From Silene conica (lineage: Eukaryota > Streptophyta > Magnoliopsida > Caryophyllales > Caryophyllaceae), in the NCBI GenBank assembly GCA_029255685.2, contig CM055320.2, positions 48,858,910-48,922,909 on the forward strand: a DNA stretch of 64,000 nt, read 5' to 3'. Below the pieces are notes generated by a model that searched no databases, had not been told where the DNA came from, and saw only the letters and a program-made list of their open reading frames with translations. Positions 34,890 to 44,187 of the stretch are shown here, piece after piece; within the stretch, counting starts at the first letter, position 1, and the number at the start of each line of letters is the position of its first letter. Made by a program: the position numbers and the translations under genes.

Positions 34890-35420
34890 GCTAGCTAGTA
34901 TCTTATGAATATACGTTTTAAAATTTGGTGATCGAACCCGATCCTAGGTATTTTATTTAATAAGTACGGTCTTACGATTGTACGATCCGATCCTACCGGT
35001 CCGATCCGAACAACCCTAAACCCTAAAGAAACCATAAAATCTAAACCCAAAGAACCCCTAAACCTTAAACATTATACCCAAAACCCTAAACAGTAACTTA
35101 TCAGAATAAATTCATGTATATTTCGATTACTTTTTAAAAATCAAAAATCGTTCTCTTAAACAGTAAATCGTAAATTTTAATCAAACGTACTAATAATATT
35201 AAAAACTACGTAATTTTTAAGCAAACCTTCCACAACAAGCTTCACAATTACCCAAAACCATTGCATGCAATAAAAATAAACAAATTAACAATTAATCATT
35301 CAAATCCAACTTGTAAACTTAATCTTTCAAATCCAACTTGTAAACCTAACTTAATCTTTCAAATCCAACTTGAAACGTAAATTAATAAAATTTAAATATT
35401 AAACTTATTACGATTTGTTT
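34890..35420 (-). repeat. Right arm of a large inverted repeat
   Basis: Read on the minus strand, this has the same order as 7690-8115: three GATTTGAAAGATTAAG motifs (35290-35370), degenerate CCCTAAA-type repeats (35013-35095), then the GATCGG/CGATCACC stretch (34897-35008). Together the arms bracket genes A, B and C and the later insertions. Confidence 0.65.
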
Positions 35421-36000
35421 TTAAAAATATAATCGTCTCACATTTTTACATATTACTAGTTTTAAGTTACGATTGACTACGAACAATTTTAATTAAATGC
35501 ATTGAAAACAGAATTTCTCATGATTACATAGCATTGACAAGACAATAATTCATGGAAAATTCGAGGAGGTCTTTTAGTTCTTTACGTTTTTTTTCGACGC
35601 AACGTTCTTAAAAATATTATCGTCTCGCAATTTTTATTCATCGAAAATAATACGATCAATTTTTTTATAACCCAATATCTACGGTACTCATTTTTACCTA
35701 TTATTTGTTTTAAATTATGATTAACTATGACCATTTTGATTTTAATTGCATTCAAAACTTAAATTCCCATCATTATAGTGATCAATTATCAACTTTCAGT
35801 TTTTAAAAACATCTTGTTAATTAACAGTTAAGATTAACTAAAATAGCACCAACTTAAATTATATAATTGAAAGGAAAACACATTTTTTCATTAAATAATA
35901 AACATAATTTACATAAACTAAAAACAGAAAAATACAAATAAATAAAAACTAACTACACCACTAAAGCTAAAAAATAAAAATAAAACTAAGCCGACGTTGA
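35421..36000. other. AT-rich region with no recognised gene
   Basis: Very AT-rich sequence with no open frame of note. TTTTAAGTTACGATTGACTA and TTTTAAATTATGATTAACTA are a diverged direct repeat (near 35460 and 35708). The right end is probably the 3' flank of gene D. Confidence 0.5.
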
Positions 36001-36010
36001 TGAGAAAAAC

Positions 36011-36060
36011 AAAAGCTTAAATGCGACTACATCCGACGCAACCATCGAACTTAAGCTTTT
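36011..36060 (-). other. Perfect 10-bp inverted repeat downstream of gene D
   Basis: AAAAGCTTAA (36011-36020) and TTAAGCTTTT (36051-36060) can form a 10-bp stem with a 30-nt loop in the probable 3' untranslated region of gene D. Confidence 0.6.
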
Positions 36061-36062
36061 TA

Positions 36063-36087
36063 GAACTATTCCTTGAACGAATAGTTC
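36063..36087 (-). other. Perfect 9-bp hairpin just after gene D
   Basis: GAACTATTC (36063-36071), a 7-nt loop and GAATAGTTC (36079-36087) form a perfect stem-loop starting 13 bases after the gene D stop codon. It could affect mRNA stability or 3' end formation; this is not known. Confidence 0.6.
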
Positions 36088-36100
36088 TCCCATTTAATTT

Positions 36101-36541
36101 TTAAGACCTCTTCGAAGGGGCTATGTCGGGAGTTGATAGGCATGGGGATTTCCCTTTCCCCTCGGGGGAAACCCTACGCCTCTTTGGTGTCACCGCGGGA
36201 GGCGTTATCACCTCCACCACGTCGTCCTCGTCCACTACCTCCTCCTCGTCGACCACCTCCTCCACCCTAACGATGGACATGTCCACCTTAGGGCAAGCAA
36301 TCATCTCCACCCCTTCCCCAACATTCTTCCAATACATCTTATCGAGCTCAAATCTTCCCCAATTTAACATGTTAAACTCTTCCTTGTACAAGTCAACGAG
36401 GAAGCGATTACCATAGTAACCGGGAGAAGCACGCTCAATGACGGTTTGGACACTTTTATGACCGACTTCTTTAATCAACTCCCTTATAAATAAACATGTG
36501 CATACAATGTCCCTAACATGCGATTTCTTTTCTTCCGACAT
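36101..36541 (-). CDS. Unrecognised 146-aa protein (gene D), helical N-terminus, acidic and basic tail
   Basis: I do not recognise this protein. Residues 1-80 look folded, with a helical start (SHVRDIVCTCLFIRELIKEVG) and an aromatic segment (YYGNRFLVDLYKEEF, then WGRFELDKMYW). Residues 92-112 are a Val/Glu/Asp-rich acidic run. A basic PKRRR at 119-123 could be a nuclear localisation signal, followed by a Ser/Pro/Lys-rich tail. A TATA-like box lies about 110 bp upstream, and two hairpins follow the stop. Only one ATG-initiated frame fits, and it is uninterrupted. It lies just outside the right inverted repeat arm and shares no visible similarity with genes A-C. It could be a fragment of a larger gene or transposon cargo. 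Confidence 0.5.
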   Translation of the reverse strand: MSEEKKSHVRDIVCTCLFIRELIKEVGHKSVQTVIERASPGYYGNRFLVDLYKEEFNMLNWGRFELDKMYWKNVGEGVEMIACPKVDMSIVRVEEVVDEEEVVDEDDVVEVITPPAVTPKRRRVSPEGKGKSPCLSTPDIAPSKRS

Positions 36542-36649
36542 TCTTACGATGATTAAATTACTTTACTATTTCTTGCGTTTTAGCTAAATCTTACTTAATA
36601 AGAATGGAGTAAGTAGAATGTATGAAGAAATATGGAGGGAACTCCTACT

Positions 36650-36658
36650 ATTTATAGA
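36650..36658 (-). promoter_or_regulatory. Candidate TATA box of gene D
   Basis: TATTTATAG on the plus strand reads CTATAAATA on the minus strand, about 110 bp upstream of the gene D start codon. Confidence 0.55.
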
Positions 36659-36662
36659 ACAA

Positions 36663-36850
36663 CTTTTCCCTCCAAAAATCACAACTACCTAAGAAATTTT
36701 CCCTCCAAGAAAATACAAAAAGTGGTAGGGTAACTAACCCTCTCATATTCACTATTCGCTATTATTTTTCCCTCCAAAAAACACAACTACCTAAGAAATT
36801 TTCCCTCCAAAAATTTACAAAAAATTGGTAGGGTAACTAACCCTCTCAAA
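36663..36850. repeat. Two tandem copies of an approximately 105-bp repeat
   Basis: Both copies contain TTTTCCCTCCAAAAA, CACAACTACCTAAGAAATTT and GGTAGGGTAACTAACCCTCT. They lie directly upstream of the gene D TATA box and next to the tRNA-like array. Confidence 0.85.
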
Positions 36851-36862
36851 TTAACTAATATT

Positions 36863-37480
36863 TAAATAACAGATATTTAGTAATAAGTACGTTTAATCCT
36901 ACAAAATGTTCTGTTATTTGGCACTAGTCTGCTGGTAAGCTCTTGGACAATGAAACTGCATGTCACGGGTTCAAATCCTCCTAATGGCTATTTTGCTTTT
37001 CCTCATATTCACTATTATTTAAATAACAGATATTTAGTAATAAGTATGTTTAATCCTACACAATGTTCAGTTATTTGGCACTAGTCTGGTGGTAAGCTCT
37101 TGGACAATGAAACTGCATGTCACGGGTTCGAATCCTGCTAATGGCTATTTTGCTTTTCCTCATATTCACTATTATTTAAATAACAGATATTTAGTAATAA
37201 GTATGTTTAATCCTACACAATGTTCAGTTATTTGCCACTAGTCTGGTGGTAAGTTCTTTGACAATGAAACTGCATGTCACGGGTTCGAATCGCTAATGGC
37301 TATTTTGCTTTTTCAACAAATTCACTATTATTTAAATAACAAATATTTAGTAATAAGTACGTTTAATCCTACATAATGTTCAGTTATTTGGCACTAGTCT
37401 GGTGGTAAACTTTTGGACAATGATACTGCATGTCACGGGTTCGAATCTTGCTAATGGTTATTTTGCTTTTTCAACAAATT
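36863..37480 (+). repeat. Four tandem tRNA-like (SINE-like) units, about 157-bp period
   Basis: Units start AAATAACAGATATTT (third base group varies) at 36863, 37021, 37178 and 37334. Each contains an A-box-like CTAGTCTGGTGGTAAG and a B-box GGTTCGAATCC (37125-37135 in unit 2) about 33 bp later, the internal RNA polymerase III promoter layout of a tRNA. The arms do not pair as in a real tRNA, so these are tRNA-derived repeats rather than tRNA genes. Units 1, 3 and 4 have B-box changes. Confidence 0.8.
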
Positions 37481-37677
37481 TTCCTTTACCAAAGTAATTA
37501 TCAACATACCATATAAAATATTTAAAATAAAAAAATTAAGTACAAATTTTTATTCTGAATATTTATTACCCTCAAGACCTACAATTTTTTTTTTTTTAAA
37601 AAAAAATTTTAAAAAACATATTTTATTCGAATATATAAGAAAAATAATACTAACTTGTTTTTATTAAAAAAATAAAA

Positions 37678-38233
37678 GGGATATTCTACATGGTACCCCT
37701 CAATTTTTCGAGTTTTACATGGTACCCCTACACTTTTTAAAACATACATGGTACCCCTAATTGTTGTCATTATCACTACGTGTACAACTAAACTTTATTT
37801 TCCGTTAATTAAACTCATTTTTAAGCGTTAAATGATTACTTAGACGCATAACCAAACTTGACATTTATCATCTCATGACATAAGGACTCTATTAGAATTA
37901 ATATCCATTCTTTGGACGTGATAATTTGGCAACGATCAATAATTTTTCCTTCACCTTTTTCTTACCCCATATATATCTGTAAATATTAGGATCGAGATTT
38001 ATATTGAGCCTAATAGAGTCCTTATGTCGTGTGATAATAAATGACAAGCTTCAATTCCTTACGCGTTCAAGTTATCACTTAAAGCTTTAAAATGAGTTTA
38101 ATTGACGGAAAATAAAGTTTAGGGGTACGCGTAGTGATAATGAGAACAATTAGGGGTACCATGTACGTTTTAAAAAGTGTAGGGGTACCATGGAGAAAGT
38201 CAAAAAATTGAGGGGTACCATATAGAATATCCC
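37678..38233. mobile_element. Foldback Mutator-type MITE, 556 bp
   Basis: The ends are GGGATATTCTACATGGTACC and its inverted counterpart GGTACCATATAGAATATCCC. The inverted arms are long (about 150 bp or more), with repeated GGTACCCCT blocks. A 9-bp duplication AAAATAAAA flanks it (37669-37677 and 38234-38242), the size typical of Mutator-like elements. It has no coding capacity. The AT-rich target makes the duplication slightly less decisive. Confidence 0.88.
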
Positions 38234-38242
38234 AAAATAAAA

Positions 38243-39948
38243 TACCAACAAAATTATTTTTTCGAAAAAATAACACAAATATAAAACATACTGTATAAAA
38301 AATGGCTTATATAAAAAATACTCGTATAAATATACCGTATAAATACAACATACATTAAATAATACAGATATACCGTATAAGTACGAGGTACATGAAAACC
38401 ACACAAAAATAAGAATACAAATACTCAAACTACTTAATGACATAATTTAGGAATTATAATATGTTAATAAAGTACAAAAGCATTTAATAAGTGTCATAAT
38501 TAAAGGAGATAGTGGAAATGAAAGATTCCTTCTGACAGCAACGTGTCACCATTTCATTGGGAGTATAGCAAAAGCATCCTACACTTGGTGTAGATGTAGC
38601 CTTTTCGCAAAACTTACTCACCCTACCGTGTCGGATTGAAAACAAGTTTCTTATCTCATGTTTTGGGATATCAACTTAGGGCCCATAAGTAATGAAAAAA
38701 TTAAGTTTTTCTTTACCATGTCATATTTTTGATAATTTTGAAAACTATGATCTTTCTATTATGGTGAAAAAACTTTAAATAAATGTCTTTAATGGCCCAT
38801 AATTAATTGGGTTGGTATGCTTACCATTTTTTTTTTGTTTTTTTACAACCATCTAGTTCTTTTCAAACTCAATTTGTTTATTTAAGAGCAAACCTTTTTT
38901 CCTTGTAAGACACTTTTCTTAGACGCTCTTGTTTACATCCTCTCAATACATGAACATCTCATTGCAATTGCTTTTATTTATTAACAAGTTTCACCCGTCA
39001 CAAGTTTGCGATTGGATTAAATACTAATCACATGGGTAGATCAGACAAAACAAAATGATATTCCCTAGACACTTTGTTTTTGTCTTATCTACTTATGTAA
39101 GTAATATTTGACGCGTCGTAAGTTTGCGAGGGATATACCCGTCACAAAGAAGAATTTGTATTTATTTATTGACTGTTCTCAAATTACACGAGCTAAAACT
39201 CCTTCCATCTTGATTTTCTTGCTCTTATAATTTAGGATTGGGTTCATTCATGTACGAGTTTTACTAGTTTATGGCGGCAAATGACTCTAATACCCCTTTT
39301 ATTTTAATAATTTTCCTTTCAATACCATTGTGTTATTCTTACTCTTCTTAATTTACCATCATTGACCATCATCAAACCACCATCCACCACTCTCACAATA
39401 TACAAGTGACATTATTTATAAGGTGCCCCATTTCCCTTACTTGCCCTCACACTTACCTTATTATGAAAGGAGTATCATTCGTTTTTAGCCTGTGATAGGT
39501 AGTATCCATTGCAAGCAAAACGCTTAGTTTTATAAATGGAATTTGATAGGAGAGCGAGTAAAGTGTTCAAAATGACTTTTTTGGTGAACATTCGAGCAAC
39601 CGGAAAGGAGGTGCATTTGGAAATGAGGTGCATGTTATTCTGGTCTTTATTGCATATATGAATTGCCTGTTCAACAAAACAAAAGACAAAATACATGACA
39701 TCAAAATTTCCGTGCCCTACAATTGGCCCTCAATATGCCACCGCCGCCGCTATCCCCCACCTTAACGGCGATGACGGTTTAAACAAACGCTAATTTAGTT
39801 AGTCTAAATCAATTTCTTAATTTCATATAATATAATTAATAAAGTTACAAATTAGACTATCAATACGGGAATTAACATCCGTAGTTGGGTAATTTTGACG
39901 GATTTGATTAATTTAATTAATTTTGTGAGGGAAAGAATGAGAGAGTTT
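38243..39948. other. Noncoding region without recognised gene
   Basis: AT-rich sequence. Open frames are short and without recognisable features. A small foldback at about 38990-39145 is listed separately. Confidence 0.6.
38990..39145. mobile_element. Possible small foldback MITE
   Basis: GGTAGATCAGACAAAACAAA on the left pairs imperfectly with TTTGTTTTTGTCTTATCTAC on the right. CCCGTCACAA occurs at both edges in direct orientation. Exact ends and target duplication could not be fixed. Confidence 0.4.
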
Positions 39949-41374
39949 TGATGAGTCATATTCGTATACACTTTTATGCCCCCCCCCTTTAGTTGTTTTG
40001 AGATGATTCTTGTGCTAAATTGTGTCATTTATATGCTATTTATATTAGAATGTCGATACTTCCGCCTTTCGATGTTTAATGCAGGATTGATGCATTTATG
40101 GAGCAAAACATGGATTGGAGCACCTCGGACCCGTCATGAAGGAACACACGTAACACGGCACGAGGATCTAGGAAGGAAGAGCTAAGGAGATTATCAAAGG
40201 CAAGCACAAAGAAGAGCTCCATATAACTAGTACCTACTTTGGAGAGGGAGAGACATATCTCGAGTTATACAAATGATAATCAGGTGATTCCAACTGGAGG
40301 TGAAAGTTCATCCTCTTAGCTTTCCAACGCCACGAAAATCACTTGATTCGGACGAGTAACGAAGAAATGGCGACCGTTTGAAGTTCAGTGCGCGAAGTAG
40401 AAATTACGCGCTGAGAGCACTCGATCGAGTGCCACCAACACTCGATCGAGTGCCTTGAGTGCTCGATCGAGTACCTTGACTGCTCGATCGAGTGCTTTAA
40501 TTTACCCCTAGTTTCCATAAATTGTTTAGTAGTTTAATATAAATAAAGGCTTCGTAACCTATTGTTAGATACACTTTTTATGACTCTGAAACCCTAATTA
40601 TTATTAGTTACTCTCTAGATTATTACTTAGCAATTGCTTACGGATCTTGTTCTCCTATTTACGGTATTTAATCACAATCTCTACTTTATTGTTCTTCAAT
40701 TATTCTTGTTCGTAGTTTATTGCTTTATTAATTATGTTTTCAATCAATATTGTTGTAGTTAGATCTCAAGCCATGCGTTGCTAATTTATTTGTCTAGGGT
40801 GACAAAGGATCTAGGTGATTAGAAGGGGGAATCAAACTTTAATGATGTTTAATTGTTAAACTGCTTATTATTATTGTTCTATTGTTGTTTTAAATCTGAT
40901 TAATTAATTACTGGCCAGGATTAGTGAATTAGTCTCGCGAATTAGTCTTAGATCCGACCGTAGACTAAGACTAAGATAGGCCACAACAATTAAATAGACT
41001 GACCTAATTATAGCGACCGCATGTTAGGTTTAGATCTAAAGATTGTATGAATACCGACCGGACATATGATCTTAAATAATAATCTTGCCCAATTAATTTA
41101 GTTAAATCCTATTCCCCCGGATAATTGCCTATGTGAACTTGATCCCTAGATCTTTCCTAATACTTGTTTACATCTTTATTTACTTATTTTGCAATTAGTT
41201 TGTTAGACGACAAAAACAATCAAAACAACCCAATTGTTACTTTAAGACTTATTTACTTTAGCAAACAATTTATTACCGCCTCCCTGTGGATTCGATACCT
41301 TTCTTACCACTAGCTATTAGTTAGTAGTATCCTAAGGATTACTTTGATTTAGGGTGACGACTTTACCCTTATCA
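39949..41374 (+). repeat. 5' LTR of the Athila-like element (1426 bp)
   Basis: It starts TGATGAGTCATATTCG and ends TTACCCTTATCA, giving TG...CA ends. It has a TATAAATA promoter-like box at 40538-40545 and a cluster of four CTCGATCGAG palindromes (40417-40497). It is the diverged counterpart of the 1411-bp array units. Confidence 0.92.
40417..40497 (+). repeat. Four CTCGATCGAG palindromes in LTR
   Basis: GCACTCGATCGAGTGC-type palindromes repeat at about 22-bp spacing. In every array unit the third has changed to CTCGAACGAATGCC and the fourth to CTCGATCGAGAGC or a close variant. The same palindrome occurs in the gag gene at 43249-43330. Confidence 0.93.
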
Positions 41375-41378
41375 AATT

Positions 41379-41396
41379 TGGCGCCGTTGCCGGGGA
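41379..41396 (+). other. Primer binding site (tRNA-Asp type)
   Basis: TGGCGCCGTTGCCGGGGA lies four bases after the LTR end. This primer site is characteristic of Athila-like elements. Confidence 0.9.
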
Positions 41397-41497
41397 GGCA
41401 ACAATTTATTTGTTTGTTACTTGTTTAATTTGTCTTTTGTCTCAGGGAACTCCCGTTCCTTGAGACTGTTTTTACGCTTTTCTTGTTAGTTCCTTGT

Positions 41498-43471
41498 ATG
41501 CCCAGGTCAAATCGGTCCGAGATCATTGATTTTGATCCTGAACCATAGAGGACTTTTCGCTACAGAAGGAATTTTAATAGAGAAGTGGGTCAAGTAGAAA
41601 ACTTGAGTATACTTGACAGGATTGAGCCTTTAATTACCTCAGAAAATTCATCTTCTGACGAGGACGATATTGTTTCTGAGACCATTGTCGCTACACCAAA
41701 GATGGCTGCACCCAATACAACTACCTTGGCAAGCTACAACGAGCCTACTTTGGCTTCTATTCCAACAGGATTTATACCTCCTCCTACTGATGCTGAGGAG
41801 AAGCCTTTTGATATCAAGCCTTCTTATCTTGCGTTGGTAGAGCGGAATATGTTTGGAGTTAGATCTGGGGAAGATCCTGCGAAACATATGGATAAGTTTG
41901 TCACTTATTGCAGCTCCATTCCTTTGCCAACAAGAGTGACCTATGATCAGGTCAAGTACCGACTTTTCCCTTTTTCTCTACAAGATGATGCTAGCGAATG
42001 GTTACGCGAGTTGGATTTGACTGCTCATGCCATTACTGATTGGAATTCCCTAGCTCTTGCATTCTACTAGAGATACTTTCCCTCACAAAAGACAAACAAT
42101 CTCAGGAATCAGATTACTAACTTCAAGCAAGGAGGTAATGAAGATTTTAATGAGGCATGGGTACGTTTCAAAAGATTGGTTCGGGCAGTTCCTCATCATG
42201 GGTTTCTAAAGTGGTTTCTTTGTAACCATTTTTACAATGGGTTATTCGATGATCATAGAGCTCTTTTGGATTCTTCTGCTAACGGAAGATTTCAGAATAA
42301 CACCACTGATGATACAACTTATAAATTGATCGATGATATGGCTAATCATACTGCCGAATATGGAAATCCAAGAGGCTCTGCGAGGGGAAGTGGTACAGAT
42401 AGTGCCGTCACAGCCCAGTTAGAAGCTTTGAATGCTAAGATTGCACAGATGCAAACAACACAAGCTTTGGGTGGCCAACACCAAGTGGTTAATATGGTTC
42501 AACAAGGGGAAGTAATTCTCTGCGGAAGATGTGGTATAGAGGGTCATATTGCTGATGAGTGTATAAGTCCTATGGAACATGTACTTGCTTTCCAATCCTA
42601 CAAGCAAGCTAATCCCTTTTCTAACACTTACAATGAGAGGACAAGGGAACATCCCTTTCTTCAATGGTCGAGCCAGAATGTTCAAAACCCTAACCCACCT
42701 CAGCAACAACCAAATTCAAATTATGTGATCCCTCAAAACCGCGGCCAGCAAGGAAATTATAGACAGAATGAAGGAGGTCCTCAGTTTAACAATCAGCGCC
42801 AACAACAGTTTCAACCTTTGGTGCCACCTCCTCCACCACCAGCTTCAAATAATGATATGTCAGAGATCAAAGCTATGTTGCAGCAGAGCCTTAAAGCTCA
42901 GATGGAGCAAAAGGCACAGATTACTCAGATAGTGGCTCACAATAAGATATTTGACACTCAAGTTGCCCAACTAGCAGGCCAAAATACAAATAGGCAACCC
43001 GGAAACCTTCATCCCCAAGGACAACAAGCTCATGAGCAAGTTCATGCTATTCATTTGAGGAGTGGTACTTCTTATAATGAGCCGGAGATGCCCAAAGATG
43101 ATAGTAAAGTGTCTTATGTTTCTCCTAAAGGTTTAGGGCATCTCTCTTTCAGTGATGATGAAGAAGAAGAAAAGAAATTAGAGAAAGATTGCATACATGA
43201 GAAAAACGAAAAAGAAAAACGAAAAGAAGCAATACGAGCTAAAGCCGAAGCACTCGATCGAGCTCGTGATGCACTCGATCGAGTGCCAGCCCCACTCGAT
43301 CGAGTGTCAGCCCCACTCGATCGAGTGTCTCATCCGCGTACTTCTAATTCTTCTATTTCGCTTAATGCACAGGTACCCGATACTACTATTCCAAGCCAGA
43401 GTTCTCCAAAGGTCTCTAAGGATGCAAAGGAAGTTGAACCAGTAAAGATTATTCTTCCATTCCCAACCTGA
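41498..43471 (+). pseudogene. Athila-like gag, disrupted
   Basis: The likely start is the ATG at 41498 (MPRSNRSEIIDFDPEP), followed by a stop near 41547. The frame resumes through a capsid domain with DPAKHMDKFVTYC and DDASEWLRELD, a stop at 42068-42070 (FY-stop-RYFPS), then the second Gag half. A zinc knuckle CGRCGIEGHIADEC lies near 42520-42561, then a glutamine-rich and proline-rich stretch. Near the C-terminus four ALDRV/PLDRV-type repeats are encoded by the CTCGATCGAG palindromes (43249-43330). The next stop is at 43469-43471. Gag would form the particle, but this copy cannot make a complete one. Confidence 0.85.
43249..43330 (+). repeat. CTCGATCGAG repeats inside gag
   Basis: Four CTCGATCGAG palindromes, spaced about 21-24 bp, are read in frame as Leu-Asp-Arg repeats (ALDRA, ALDRV, PLDRV, PLDRV). 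They match the LTR palindrome cluster at 40417-40497 in motif and spacing. Confidence 0.93.
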
Positions 43472-43510
43472 CAACAGAAATCAAAATTTGATCAACAGTT
43501 CGGGAAATTC

Positions 43511-44187
43511 ATGGAAGTTGTGAAAAATCTTAAAGTAAGCGTTCCTTTTACTGAATTGATTACTCAGGTACCAGCTTATGCAAAGTTTATGAAGGAGATA
43601 TTAACAAAGAAGAGAACTTCAACAAAGTGGAGACAATTGCATTCACTAAGGAGTGCCATGCCGCGCTGCAAGCCAATTCTCCACCCAAGCTTAAGGATCC
43701 AGGGAGTTTTTCTATTCCTTGCACTATTGGTTCTCTTGGTTTTTCTAATGCTTTATGTGATTCTGGGGCGAGTGTCAGTGTCATGCCGTATACTACTTTT
43801 AAACAACCTAACATGACCACACTTAAATGTACCAATATGACCCTCCAAATGGCTGACAGGTCCATTCAGCGCCCTATGGGTGTCTTAGAGGATGTACCGG
43901 TTAGGATAGGAAAATATTATGTGCCCTGTGATTTTGTAGTGATGGACATGGCATAGGACGCTGAAATACCTATTATCCTCGGACGACCCTTCCTTAGTAC
44001 CGCTGGGGCTCTTATTGACCTTAGGGAGGGTAGTCTCATTTTTCGCATCGGGGATGACACCATCACTTTTCTACACAACCAAGCACCCCGTCCTACTGAT
44101 TTTCAAGCTACATGTCATGTAGTTACCATTCTCGATCCTTCTTTTGATTCTTGCCATGCTTTGTGTATTGACAGGAATTTTATTTGA
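43511..44187 (+). pseudogene. Athila-like protease region, disrupted
   Basis: It continues the Gag-Pol frame after the stop at 43471 (VPFTELITQVPAYAKFMKEI). A one-base frameshift follows near 43615, then the aspartic protease with ALCDSGASVSVMPY near 43755 and IILGRPFLSTAGA near 43975. An in-frame stop at 43954-43956 (GAG to TAG likely) splits the domain. The frame ends at the TGA 44185-44187. No reverse transcriptase follows. Confidence 0.83.

Noticed and set aside
36863..37480. Functional tRNA gene cluster
   Set aside because: A-box-like and B-box motifs are present, but acceptor and T-arm stems do not pair and no clear anticodon loop forms.
39475..39696. 73-codon minus-strand open frame
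   Set aside because: No paralogue, no recognisable motif, and no supporting promoter or leader; probably chance.
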